A DNA stretch of 64,000 nt from Chitinophaga agrisoli (GTDB lineage: Bacteria > Bacteroidota > Bacteroidia > Chitinophagales > Chitinophagaceae), in NCBI RefSeq assembly GCF_008386695.1, contig NZ_VUOC01000001.1:718347-782346 (forward strand), in the 5' to 3' direction. The notes under the pieces were generated by a model, which worked only from the letters and a program-made list of their open reading frames with translations, did no database searches and was not told the origin of the DNA. Shown in pieces: positions 8,453 to 16,436 of this stretch. Position 1 is the stretch's first letter; every line of letters starts with the position of its first letter. The position numbers were made by a program, and so were the translations under genes.

Positions 8453-9244
8453 TTAGCCGGCCAGGAGCTGGCGGCTGGTAATGTGCTGCATGTGGATGGT
8501 GATACGGCTGCCGCTGCTTTGGGTACGTTCATCCAGGATCTCCTGCTCAGTAACACTGGCGTGCATATGGTGCTTTTCGCTCATAATATGCAGGCGCTCA
8601 GCGGCAATGGCTACGTTACGGCTTAGCTGTGTGGCGGTATAGGAGGCGGGTTGGAGATCGCCACGGATGCCATTATCCTCTATCTGTATAAACAAATGGT
8701 CCTGGTCACGGCCTATGAACACCTCCAGCCGGCCGCCGGTTTTCTGCGGGCGCTGTAGTATGCGGTGCCAGATGGCCTGCTGTACATAGGGTTGTATAAT
8801 AAGGGGGGGGACCAGCGTAAACTGGTGGGTTATCTCCGGCGATAGGTGCAGGCGGTAGGTGAACTGCGGCTCAAACCGCAACTGCTCCAGCTGTATGTAC
8901 AGCTCCAGCGCTTCCACATCCTCTTCCAGGCTTACCCATTCTTTGTTGAAATTAGCTATCATGAGGCGCATTAGCTTGGAAAAACGCGTCAGGTACAACG
9001 ACGCCATGTCTGTGCTGGTAGTAAGTATGTAATGGTGAATGGCATTAAGGCTATTGAAAATGAAATGGGGGTCCATTTGCGCCTGGAAGGCATGCAGTTC
9101 GAGGTTAACCATAGATTGCCGTCTGTTTATTTCCCTCGTGGTAGCCTTCCTGATCCGTTTTTCCCTACGGAAAAAAAAGTAACTAATAAGCGCCACGCTT
9201 AATAAAAAGAACAACCAATAGGTCCAATCTCCCGCTAAAAACAT
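8453..9244 (-). CDS. LytS-type sensor histidine kinase with degenerate N-box
   Basis: A short kinase of 263 residues from the ATG at 9244 (a GTG at 9265 would add seven). One transmembrane helix is followed by a His_kinase domain with the phosphoacceptor in QMDPHFIFNSLN. The HATPase domain is recognisable (IQPYV, EDNGI), but the N-box reads QQAIWH where active relatives have ENAIWH, and the G1 box reads DNGIR rather than DNGIG. The Asn that holds Mg-ATP is therefore absent. It may be catalytically weak or a pseudokinase. It precedes the LytTR regulator gene. Confidence 0.85.
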   Translation of the reverse strand: MFLAGDWTYWLFFLLSVALISYFFFRREKRIRKATTREINRRQSMVNLELHAFQAQMDPHFIFNSLNAIHHYILTTSTDMASLYLTRFSKLMRLMIANFNKEWVSLEEDVEALELYIQLEQLRFEPQFTYRLHLSPEITHQFTLVPPLIIQPYVQQAIWHRILQRPQKTGGRLEVFIGRDQDHLFIQIEDNGIRGDLQPASYTATQLSRNVAIAAERLHIMSEKHHMHASVTEQEILDERTQSSGSRITIHMQHITSRQLLAG

Positions 9245-9476
9245 ATGCCCGAATTGCTGTAACACTTATAAGGTTTACAAAAGGATTGATGCACGCATAA
9301 TACGATTACTAAATATCTATTAATTCACTGTTAATTGGAAGCGGAAATTATTACAAGGCAGTATTTGTGGGGCAATTGGAGGGAAAACCACCGTAAACGG
9401 CGAGCCATTAGTGATGCGCATTTAGTATAGATATATGGGCCTGTTTTCACCACTAATGACCGCCCTGTTATGCTGG

Positions 9477-10187
9477 TTATTGTTCTGTAAACTTATAGCC
9501 TACGCCTCTTACAGAGTGGAAGTATTTGGAGTTGCGGCTGTCTTCCTCAAAATACTTACGGAAGTTAAGAATGAAGTTGTCAATGGTGCGTGTGGTAGGA
9601 TAAACATTGTAGCCCCATACCACCTGCAGTATCTTTTCGCGGGTCACTACCTCGCCTTTGTTCTCGATCAGGAGTTTCAGCAGCATGGTCTCCTTCTTGC
9701 TCAGCTCATACCGCTGGCCGTCTTTACCTATACATTCCTGCGCGGCAAAATCTATGGTGTTATTGCCAAATGTGTAGATGTTGGATACGCTGTCCTTATC
9801 CTGTATGCGTTTGTTCTTAACGATCAGCTTTTCTACCCTTAACAGCAGCTCCTCCAGGTTAAAGGGCTTGGTCATATAGTCGTCTCCGCCTTTTTTAAGG
9901 CCCAGTACGCGGTCTGCGCTGCTGTTGCGGGCACTCAGGAAAAGGATGGGCACGTCATTGTTCTGGATACGTATATTCTCGCATACGGCTATGCCATCCA
10001 TTTCAGGCAGCATAATATCCAGTATGATCAGGTCAAAATATTCATTTTTTACGGCCTTTAATGCCGTTGTGCCGTTATCAGCGGCGGTTACCTCATATCC
10101 TTCCAGTTCCAGGTTCAGCTTCAGCGCCTCCTGGAGGTTCTCTTCATCTTCTACCAGTAATATGGATGCTTTTGTTGCTTCTTTCAT
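9477..10187 (-). CDS. OmpR family response regulator
   Basis: A 236-residue two-domain regulator: receiver (about 8-125; LLVEDEENL, phosphoacceptor Asp57 in IILDIMLPEMDG, TKPF lysine) and a winged-helix Trans_reg_C domain (about 140-234, ending SVRGVGYKF). The ATG at 10187 is chosen because the receiver begins there; in-frame sequence up to 10334 is unlike the family and lies in the leader. It is downstream of its cognate kinase gene with a 149-bp gap that contains its own -7 element. Confidence 0.93.
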   Translation of the reverse strand: MKEATKASILLVEDEENLQEALKLNLELEGYEVTAADNGTTALKAVKNEYFDLIILDIMLPEMDGIAVCENIRIQNNDVPILFLSARNSSADRVLGLKKGGDDYMTKPFNLEELLLRVEKLIVKNKRIQDKDSVSNIYTFGNNTIDFAAQECIGKDGQRYELSKKETMLLKLLIENKGEVVTREKILQVVWGYNVYPTTRTIDNFILNFRKYFEEDSRNSKYFHSVRGVGYKFTEQ

Positions 10188-10212
10188 CCCGCTAATGTTT
10201 AGTTTTTGTGGC

Positions 10213-10229
10213 CGGGAAGCCATTTCCCG
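10213..10229. other. small hairpin in the leader of the OmpR-type regulator
   Basis: Arms CGGGAA (10213-10218) and TTCCCG (10224-10229) enclose a 5-nt loop, inside a GC-rich leader about 26-42 nt upstream of the start codon at 10187. It could affect translation, but no regulatory partner was recognised. Confidence 0.3.
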
Positions 10230-10331
10230 CGGGGCGGGAGCGTCTTTGCCGGGTGTTGTTCCTGTCCTCAGTCCCTGTTGCGCCTTACAGTACTTGCAGG
10301 GGGTTGGCGGAACAGATCCTGAATTGTGGTG

Positions 10332-10339
10332 CAAATTTA
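10332..10339 (-). promoter_or_regulatory. -7 element TAAATTTG, internal promoter for the regulator
   Basis: A perfect minus-strand TAnnTTTG match that overlaps the stop codon of the upstream kinase gene. It would give the OmpR-type regulator its own transcript with a leader of about 135-140 nt. No -33 TTTG was found, so strength is uncertain. Confidence 0.45.
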
Positions 10340-11353
10340 CGCCGTTTGTACGGAATATGCAGGCCAGGTTACTTCAAAGCAGGCGCCTGCGGGGTTGTTA
10401 TCCTTTACCAGTATGGAAGCGCCATGTTGCTCCATGATCTTTTGGGTAAGGAACAGGCCCAGGCCGGAGCCTTTTGCCTTGCGGGTATTTTCATTGCCAA
10501 TGCGGTAAAACTTCAGGAATACCCGTTTCCGTTCCTCCTGGGGGATGCCGGGCCCTTCGTCTGTTACCTGCCATTTGAGCACATGCCCGCTTTCACATAA
10601 CCGTACCCTGATGGTTGTTTGTTTGGGCGCATATTTGGCGGCGTTCTCCACCAGGTTGCTCAGCGCCATCTGCAGCATAAACTTGTCAGCCTCTACCCAC
10701 ACCTGCGGTTTTATATCCGCTACAATGGTATGGGTAGGTATGCGGATCTGTAGCTCCTTAATGCTGGCCTCCAGCAGGGCAGACAGGTTTAGCGGCTCTT
10801 TAAACAGCCGGTAATGCTGTGTTTCCATCTGCGATGCCAGCAGAATATTATTGCAAAGCTGATCCAGCCGGTCTGTTTCCTTGATGGTGTTCTCCACCAG
10901 CTTTTGCCGTTTCTCCTCCTCCAGTTTATGCTTACGGATCGTTTCCAGGTTCAATTTGGCGGCGGCGATGGGCGATTTGAGCTCATGGGTCACCGCCATC
11001 ATAAAGTTCTGCTGCTGCTGGCTAAGCTTCATTTGCCTCCATATGGAGCGGTATACGAAAAACGCGCCCAGCAGGATGATGCCTAGGAAAGTGCCGCCTT
11101 CTCCAAAGAACTTAAAGGTGCGCATATGTTCCTCTTTCTGGATGCGCTGCAGTTCCTGCTGGTATTCTACCGGGTGGGTACCGCTATCAATACGGAGGTC
11201 CAGGTTCTGCCTTTCAAAATGGGTGATCTGGTCGCTTTGCAGAAAAAGCAGCACGCCCCACCATACCAGCGCCAGGATGGTATATGCCAGTACAAAAAAG
11301 TAGAGGAACGATACTACCTTCTTATCCTGTACTTTATGGATGATCTTCTTCAT
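10337..11353 (-). CDS. two-transmembrane sensor histidine kinase
   Basis: A 338-residue kinase with transmembrane helices at about 15-38 and 86-103 and a short extracytoplasmic loop of about 50 residues. The HisKA domain carries the phosphoacceptor His123 in VTHELKSPIA; the HATPase domain has an intact N-box (NLVENAAKYAP), G1 (DEGPGIP) and G2 (GSGLGL). Its ATG overlaps the gldH stop (ATGA), so it is translationally coupled to the gliding lipoprotein gene. The OmpR-type regulator downstream is the obvious partner. Confidence 0.93.
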   Translation of the reverse strand: MKKIIHKVQDKKVVSFLYFFVLAYTILALVWWGVLLFLQSDQITHFERQNLDLRIDSGTHPVEYQQELQRIQKEEHMRTFKFFGEGGTFLGIILLGAFFVYRSIWRQMKLSQQQQNFMMAVTHELKSPIAAAKLNLETIRKHKLEEEKRQKLVENTIKETDRLDQLCNNILLASQMETQHYRLFKEPLNLSALLEASIKELQIRIPTHTIVADIKPQVWVEADKFMLQMALSNLVENAAKYAPKQTTIRVRLCESGHVLKWQVTDEGPGIPQEERKRVFLKFYRIGNENTRKAKGSGLGLFLTQKIMEQHGASILVKDNNPAGACFEVTWPAYSVQTA

Positions 11354-11853
11354 GGCCGCGGGGCGGCTTTCTCTACCCGTAGTCCTACATTCATTACATA
11401 AGGCAGCGGATTTTGCCGCATATTCTGTTCAAATGTAAAATGATAGGTGCCCGGTTTATTGAGGATCGCATTTTCCTGTATGGGGATACGGTGCTCGTAG
11501 ATATCATCCAGCCCGCTGCCCAGCCATTTGCCGGTCACGTCTGCCAGGGGCAGCTCTACCCGGCGGGGGTGCTGGGAGCTGTCGCCCGGGAACTGGGTAT
11601 TCACCATCACCCATATATTGCTGTACGGATAAGCGTCCTGGTGGCGTATGTTCACATAAATGTTATATAGGAAAGCAGTGTCTTCCGGCTTTACGGTTAC
11701 ATCAAAGACCGGTTTAAACTGATAACTCCATTGGTGTCCGGGGATCTCCTGGTTCTTTTCGTAGGTATCCATTTTGGTTGGCAGGCAGGATACCATTACC
11801 AGGCAGGCTGCTATAGCCATACCCATGTTTTTCATATACTTGCTATAATACAT
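11350..11853 (-). CDS. gldH: gliding motility lipoprotein GldH
   Basis: A 167-residue lipoprotein matching GldH. The signal peptide ends in a lipobox-like VMVSC; the mature part has the family pattern of H-x-W near residue 40, the FLYNIYVNIRH segment and the Y-P-Y-S-N-I-W-V strand. GldH is one of the Gld proteins needed for Bacteroidota gliding and is linked to the type IX secretion machinery. The start may be 11853 or the ATG at 11835. It overlaps yicC by 11 bp and the kinase gene by 4 bp, so the three are co-transcribed. Confidence 0.85.
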   Translation of the reverse strand: MYYSKYMKNMGMAIAACLVMVSCLPTKMDTYEKNQEIPGHQWSYQFKPVFDVTVKPEDTAFLYNIYVNIRHQDAYPYSNIWVMVNTQFPGDSSQHPRRVELPLADVTGKWLGSGLDDIYEHRIPIQENAILNKPGTYHFTFEQNMRQNPLPYVMNVGLRVEKAAPRP

Positions 11854-12718
11854 TTAACACTTGTTCTTTGGCCTTTTCCAGTTCGTCTTTCATGAGCACC
11901 ACCCATTGCTGTATGCTGGCGTCATTGGCTTTAGAGCCGGTGGTATTGATCTCGCGCCCTACTTCCTGCAGTACAAAACCCAGCTTTTTACCCTTGGCTA
12001 CGTCTGCTTCGCGCAGGATCTCCTTAAAGTAGCGGCAGTGGTTTTCCAGGCGCACCAGCTCTTCGGAGATGTCCAGTTTTTCCAAATAGAAGATCAGTTC
12101 CTGCTCCAGGCGGTTCTCGTCCACATTCTCCTTGCCAACATATTCCGCCAGCAGCTGCTCCAGTCTTTGACGTATACGGTCTTTACGGAGGGGGTCCAGT
12201 TCGCGCACCTTTACGCAATAGGCTTCAATGTTCTCTATGCGCAGCAACAGGTCTGCTTCCAGCACCGCGCCTTCATCCAGGCGATGGTTGTCCAGCTGTT
12301 CCAGGGCGCCTTTTAATACGTCCTGAACGGCCAGCCATTCTGCTTCTGCTATCTGCTCTGTAGCCGGGGTCACTACCTCGGGCAATTTCATCAGCACATT
12401 CAGCATATCGTCCTGGGGTAGCTTTAGCTCAGTGGCCAGGGTGGTAATGGATTGGTAATAGAACTTGGCCAGCTCTGTGTTTACCATTACCGGGCGGGTA
12501 GCGCCATTCTGCCTGATGTTGATAGTAGCGTCCAGCGTACCGCGCTGCAATATCTGCTGCATACGGTTGCGGATATCGAACTCATAAGGCTTTAACAAAG
12601 GGGATAACTTCAGGTTCACTTCGAACTGTTTACCGTTCAGCGATTTTATCTCCACGGTAATGGTTGTCTCTCCACGCGTATTTTCCGCCCTTCCAAACCC
12701 GGTCATTGATTTCAGCAT
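11843..12718 (-). CDS. yicC: YicC family endoribonuclease-like protein
   Basis: A 291-residue protein with the full YicC pattern: MTGFGRAE at the N-terminus, EIKSLNGKQFE, and the C-terminal DUF1732 half with QEVGREINTTGSKAND. YicC proteins act as endoribonucleases in the cases studied and are widespread but poorly understood. The gene heads a leftward group (yicC, gldH, kinase, regulator) and has its own well-formed promoter (TTTG, 19 bp, TAGGTTTG) at 12738-12768. Confidence 0.93.
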   Translation of the reverse strand: MLKSMTGFGRAENTRGETTITVEIKSLNGKQFEVNLKLSPLLKPYEFDIRNRMQQILQRGTLDATINIRQNGATRPVMVNTELAKFYYQSITTLATELKLPQDDMLNVLMKLPEVVTPATEQIAEAEWLAVQDVLKGALEQLDNHRLDEGAVLEADLLLRIENIEAYCVKVRELDPLRKDRIRQRLEQLLAEYVGKENVDENRLEQELIFYLEKLDISEELVRLENHCRYFKEILREADVAKGKKLGFVLQEVGREINTTGSKANDASIQQWVVLMKDELEKAKEQVLNVL

Positions 12719-12737
12719 AATGATTGTTTGTTGGTAA

Positions 12738-12768
12738 CAAACCTAGCTAAATTAGTGCAAAGCGCAAA
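12738..12768 (-). promoter_or_regulatory. promoter for yicC-gldH-kinase transcript
   Basis: On the minus strand a TTTG (12768-12765) and TAGGTTTG (12745-12738) are spaced by 19 bp, fitting the Bacteroidota -33/-7 consensus almost perfectly. Predicted start is about 16 nt before the yicC ATG. Confidence 0.7.
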
Positions 12769-12773
12769 GCAAG

Positions 12774-13361
12774 TCACCCAAACAGGGCCTTATACAGCTC
12801 ATCCCTGCCCAGTTCCTGCATGTCTCCGGGCTGCAGGTTTGCGAGGGTAATACCTGCTATCCGGTAACGGATAAGCCTCAACGTGGGGTATCCGGCGGCG
12901 GCGGTCATCTTCCGTACTTGCCGGTTCTTGCCTTCGTGCAGTATCATGCTGATCCAGGGAGCGGGGATCTCTTTGCGGAAGCGTATGGGCGGATCACGGG
13001 GCGGTACCGCGGGCTCCGTGGCAAACAGGGAAGCCTTACATCGTTTGGTGTGATAAGGTTTTCCGTCTACGGTGATCTGTACGCCTTTTTGCAATTGTTC
13101 CAGCGCGGCGGTGGTAATGGCGCCGTCTACCTGTACCCAGTACTCCCGCTCGTGTGCAAATGAAGGGTTCAACAAACGGTGGTTCAACGCTTTATCGTTG
13201 GTTAATATCAATAGTCCTTCACTATCAAAATCCAGGCGGCCTACCGGGTATACATCCCTGGGCACGGCAAAATGATCCGCCAGACTGGCTTTATTATCTT
13301 CCTTTCCAAACTGTGTGAGTACCTGGTAAGGCTTATAGATGACGTAATAATGCAGCGGCAA
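12774..13361 (-). CDS. RluE-like 23S rRNA pseudouridine synthase
   Basis: A 195-residue RsuA/RluB/E/F-type pseudouridine synthase without an S4 domain. The catalytic Asp44 is in VGRLDFDSEGLLILTND, and the C-terminal signature includes HEGKNRQVRKM. RluE modifies U2457 of 23S rRNA in E. coli; the exact site here is inferred. The start codon is TTG at 13361: it is the first plausible start before the KPYQVLTQF strand, with no ATG available. It is divergent from the Crp/Fnr gene. Confidence 0.88.
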   Translation of the reverse strand: MPLHYYVIYKPYQVLTQFGKEDNKASLADHFAVPRDVYPVGRLDFDSEGLLILTNDKALNHRLLNPSFAHEREYWVQVDGAITTAALEQLQKGVQITVDGKPYHTKRCKASLFATEPAVPPRDPPIRFRKEIPAPWISMILHEGKNRQVRKMTAAAGYPTLRLIRYRIAGITLANLQPGDMQELGRDELYKALFG

Positions 13362-13371
13362 CTTAACGGGC

Positions 13372-13403
13372 TTTGGTGAACGCCCTGCAAATTAGTAATT
13401 TTG
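13372..13403 (+). promoter_or_regulatory. consensus promoter for the Crp/Fnr regulator
   Basis: TTTG at 13372-13375 and TAATTTTG at 13396-13403 are 20 bp apart, a textbook Bacteroidota promoter. Its last G is only 10 nt before the ATG at 13414, so the leader should be about 7 nt long. Confidence 0.7.
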
Positions 13404-13413
13404 CGGTATTGCT

Positions 13414-14124
13414 ATGGGCACACCTATTCAACAGATCACCTGTCAACATTGTAAAGCCCGCTTTGGCGCTGCCTTTTTCAAAGCGGAAGGAGAGCATATT
13501 GCCGCTATTAACGAGGCCAAGGCCTGTTCCCTTTACAAGAAGGGGCAGGTCATCTTCCAGGAAGGCGCTCACTCTTTTGGTCTTTACTGTATCAATTCCG
13601 GAAAAATAAAGCTCACACATAGCGGCGACGATGGCCGCGAACAGATCATCCGCCTGGTAAAGCCGGGCGATATCATGGGTTATAAAGCATTGCTGAGCGG
13701 TGAACGGTATACCGCTACCGCTGTTGCCCTGGACGATGTGCAGGTATGCTTTATTCCCAAAGACCTTTTCCTGAACATCCTGCAAAAAGATCCTGCGCTC
13801 TCCTTTGAGATGATGCGCATCCTCTCCAGCGAGCTTCGCAAGGCAGAGCTTAAGATCACACACCTGGCCCAGAAACCGGTAAGGGAACGCCTGGCAGAGA
13901 CCCTGTTGTTCATCCACGAAACCTATGGCGTGGAAAGTGATGGACAAACCCTTAATGTGCGTCTTTCAAGAGAAGAGATAGCCAACCTGGTAGGCACCGC
14001 TACCGAATCTGCCATCCGTTTACTCTCTGAATTCAAGAAAGATGGGATGATTGAACTGGAGGGTAAGAAGATCCGCTTACTAAACATGAACAATATCATC
14101 AAGACCGCTAATCTCCAGGATTAG
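13414..14124 (+). CDS. Crp/Fnr family transcriptional regulator
   Basis: A 236-residue regulator with a cyclic-nucleotide-binding-like domain (about 36-125) and a C-terminal Crp-type HTH (about 165-225; SREEIANLVGTATESAIRLLSEF is the recognition region). The N-terminus has a C-x2-C pair (Cys10, Cys13) as in many FNR/FixK-like proteins, but I do not see the four-Cys pattern of an oxygen-sensing FNR cluster, so the signal is unknown. It is a single gene followed by a 600-bp gap. Confidence 0.9.
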   Translation: MGTPIQQITCQHCKARFGAAFFKAEGEHIAAINEAKACSLYKKGQVIFQEGAHSFGLYCINSGKIKLTHSGDDGREQIIRLVKPGDIMGYKALLSGERYTATAVALDDVQVCFIPKDLFLNILQKDPALSFEMMRILSSELRKAELKITHLAQKPVRERLAETLLFIHETYGVESDGQTLNVRLSREEIANLVGTATESAIRLLSEFKKDGMIELEGKKIRLLNMNNIIKTANLQD

Positions 14125-14452
14125 CAAGGGTTTGCGTACATGTCACATACACCCCGCAACGTTATATTTCCTCCCTCATAAGGCAGTAGCTTCCACATAT
14201 TTTTCCCTGTTATCTCCGCTTTGTTATAACCCCTTTATCATCCTTTAGCGTATAAAGCCTGTTTTCTTATAAATTTTTGCTCAAAAGATGGGAGCAAACC
14301 CTCCCAAGGACAAAAAACGGAGCAACTGCGGTCTGCTGTATACCGGATTAAAACCAGCTAAAAATTGCGTTGCTTACTTGCAGCTATGTATGTGATGAAA
14401 AACTGTTGTTGGCTAAAACCCTTTGGTGGTGCGGTTTTCAAAGGGCATAAAA

Positions 14453-14482
14453 AAAGTCTGACCGTGAGAACAATCAGACTTT
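14453..14482. terminator. 9-bp terminator-like hairpin
   Basis: Arms AAAGTCTGA (14453-14461) and TCAGACTTT (14474-14482) enclose 12 nt. The upstream side is A-rich and the downstream side reads TTTCTTGTT, so it could end transcription in either direction. It may terminate a small RNA from the gap. Confidence 0.5.
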
Positions 14483-14683
14483 CTTGTTATGTGAATGGGT
14501 TAGTAAGTACAGGGAAACAAAATTCCCTACACAATATTAAAAAGAATTTCATGACAAAAGAAAAAATTTACAAAAAATTTTATTCACACCACTAAAAAAA
14601 GTGTGGATAACAACAGTCTGAAAATGGAGTTATACGGTTGCTTTGTATCATTTACACCCTGGTATAAACATCAAACTTTCGCC

Positions 14684-14691
14684 TAACTTTG
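14684..14691 (+). promoter_or_regulatory. -7 element TAACTTTG for the LpxD-like gene
   Basis: A perfect TAnnTTTG match 34 nt before the ATG at 14726. The -33 region is poor (no TTTG at the expected spacing). Confidence 0.5.
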
Positions 14692-14725
14692 CTCCACTTT
14701 AAATTACACACTAATTCAATACTAT

Positions 14726-15670
14726 ATGAATTTTGAAGTACCTGTTGCAGTAACGGAAATAGCCGCAATCATAGGCGCAGCGCTGGAAGGCAACAGCAGC
14801 CTGATGGCCACCGGCATCAATGAGATCCATAAGGTAAGGGCGGGAGATATCTCATTTGTGGACTTCGAGAAGTACTATGATAAGGCATTGAACTCTGCCG
14901 CTACCATTATCATCATCAACAAGAAAGTAGCTTGCCCGGAAGGTAAGGCGCTGTTAGTTACAGACGATCCTTTTAGCGCCTATGTATCCCTGGTAAAACG
15001 CTACCGTCCGTTTGAGCCAGCGGCCAAACCCATCAGCGACTCTGCGGTAATAGGCGAGGGCACCGTTGTACAACCTAACGTATTCATTGGTAATCATGTG
15101 CGTATAGGCAACAATTGCATTATCCATCCCAACGTTACTATATATGACCACTGCGTTATCGGCAATAATGTGATCATCCACGCCGGCACCGTTATCGGCG
15201 CAGACGCTTTTTACTTCAAGAAGAGGAAGGAGCGCGCGGTGATGTATGATAAGCTGGAAAGCTGCGGCAGGGTATTGATAGAGGATGATGTGGAGATAGG
15301 CGCCGGCTGCACTATCGATAAAGGCGTAAGCGGTGATACCATCATAGGCCAGGGAACTAAACTGGATAACATGATCCACATCGGGCATGGTACCGTAATA
15401 GGCAGGAACTGCCTGTTTGCCGCACAGGTAGGTATTGGCGGTAAAGCGCTCATAGAGGATAATGTGATCCTCTGGGGCCAGGTAGGCGTATCTAAAGACC
15501 TGGTGATAGGTAAAGACGCCATCGTATATGCACAAAGTGGCGTACCCGCCTCTCTCGAAGGCGGTAAAACATATTTTGGCTCCCCGGCAGAAGAATCCCG
15601 CGCCAAAATGAAAGAGATCAACTGGATCAAACGTATACCGGAAATGTGGGAAAAGCTCACCAATAAATAG
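14726..15670 (+). CDS. LpxD-like UDP-3-O-acylglucosamine N-acyltransferase
   Basis: A 314-residue acyltransferase of the LpxD type: an N-terminal LpxD domain (about 1-95, with GDISFVDFEKYYDKAL) and a left-handed beta-helix of hexapeptide repeats (about 100-285), with a His-containing turn HIGHGTVIG in the position of the catalytic base. LpxD adds the N-linked 3-hydroxyacyl chain to UDP-GlcN in lipid A synthesis. Bacteroidota often carry a second LpxD-like protein besides the true LpxD, and at 314 residues this may be that paralogue, so I do not assign the symbol. Confidence 0.8.
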   Translation: MNFEVPVAVTEIAAIIGAALEGNSSLMATGINEIHKVRAGDISFVDFEKYYDKALNSAATIIIINKKVACPEGKALLVTDDPFSAYVSLVKRYRPFEPAAKPISDSAVIGEGTVVQPNVFIGNHVRIGNNCIIHPNVTIYDHCVIGNNVIIHAGTVIGADAFYFKKRKERAVMYDKLESCGRVLIEDDVEIGAGCTIDKGVSGDTIIGQGTKLDNMIHIGHGTVIGRNCLFAAQVGIGGKALIEDNVILWGQVGVSKDLVIGKDAIVYAQSGVPASLEGGKTYFGSPAEESRAKMKEINWIKRIPEMWEKLTNK

Positions 15671-15680
15671 GATTTAGCCC

Positions 15681-15735
15681 TTAGCTTTTAGCTGCGTAGC
15701 TATTGACCATGCTAGCGCTAAAAGCTAACCGCTAA
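15681..15735. repeat. inverted and heptad repeat (GCTAAAA/GCTAACC)
   Basis: Arms 15681-15692 and 15717-15728 form a perfect 12-bp inverted repeat after the lpxD-like gene. The right side continues as seven-base units: GCTAAAA, GCTAACC, GCTAACC. The 19 bases at 15717-15735 recur exactly at 29416-29434. It may serve as a terminator, though no T-run follows. Confidence 0.6.
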
Positions 15736-15755
15736 CCGCCAAAAAGCTACTCATC

Positions 15756-16436
15756 ATGCGCATATCCCTTTTACTGGGCTGTTTGTTACTATGCTATTGC
15801 AGCACCGTTAAAAAAACGGCCGCCCCGGCCAATGATCTCTATACCAGCGCGCAGGAATGGACCGTTACCACCAACGATGGCTGGTTCTCTGCTAAAACGA
15901 TCCGCTATGGCGCCTACACGACGGCAGACCGGAAGAATGGGATCACCCCGGCGGTCAATATTGCCTTCAAAAACGTTAGTAATGCCTTTAATTTCGTCGT
16001 AAAGGATAAGGCTGAGCAAATACTGGTACAGACCTTAAACACCCCGCTTATCTCCTTTTCCGGCCGTAAATTGCCGGATTGGCTGGAGAAACAAGCGCCT
16101 AATACCCCGCTCTTCTATAGCCTTATAAACGGCATACAAAGCCAGCCTTTGGTTCGCTGGGAACTGGTATTAAAAAGCCCTCATTACCTGGAGCTGAATG
16201 CCAATAAACCCGCGGGCGTGCTCCGCTCTCCTGCTGAAGATATACGTATTACCGCCCATAACCGGTTTGGGGTCATGAACTCTTATGAAAAGCTGTGTTA
16301 TGAATTCCAGTACCGCGGCGTGCCGGTAGCAGCGGTTATGCCGGGTGAACAGCCAAGGGTATGGGTAAGTAAAACTGTTACGGCTGATAAGGAAAAGATA
16401 CTGGCGGCCGCCATTGGGGCTTTATTGCTTAGATAG
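15756..16436 (+). CDS. hypothetical exported protein, probable lipoprotein
   Basis: A 226-residue protein with an N-terminal hydrophobic signal (about 1-15) ending at Cys15, though the residue before it is Tyr, so the lipobox is imperfect. The mature part is mostly beta-strand in composition, with W-T-V, NIAFKNVS and R-W-E-L-V-L-K-S stretches; it ends in a hydrophobic AAAIGALLL tail. I do not recognise the family. Its last 15 bp overlap the convergent epimerase gene. Confidence 0.6.
   Translation: MRISLLLGCLLLCYCSTVKKTAAPANDLYTSAQEWTVTTNDGWFSAKTIRYGAYTTADRKNGITPAVNIAFKNVSNAFNFVVKDKAEQILVQTLNTPLISFSGRKLPDWLEKQAPNTPLFYSLINGIQSQPLVRWELVLKSPHYLELNANKPAGVLRSPAEDIRITAHNRFGVMNSYEKLCYEFQYRGVPVAAVMPGEQPRVWVSKTVTADKEKILAAAIGALLLR

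Larger units (their letters stand above)
14125..14725. other. 601-bp gene-free gap with several hairpins, candidate ncRNA
   Basis: No convincing protein is encoded; a 76-codon frame at 14365-14595 has no family resemblance or start context. From 14289 to 14482 several inverted repeats occur: 14289-14294/14301-14306; 14415-14420/14433-14438, which competes with 14419-14425/14439-14445; and a terminator-like hairpin 14453-14482. This spacing suits a transcript of about 200 nt ending at the last hairpin. I could not match it to a known RNA such as 6S, SRP, tmRNA or RNase P. The 3' end holds the lpxD promoter. Confidence 0.4.

Noticed and set aside
10188-10334. N-terminal extension of the OmpR-type regulator
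   Set aside because: The receiver begins at 10187; the extra residues are unlike any regulator and a promoter element lies at 10332.
14365-14595. 76-codon frame in the gap before lpxD
   Set aside because: No signal, domain or start context; it runs through hairpins that better fit a structured RNA.
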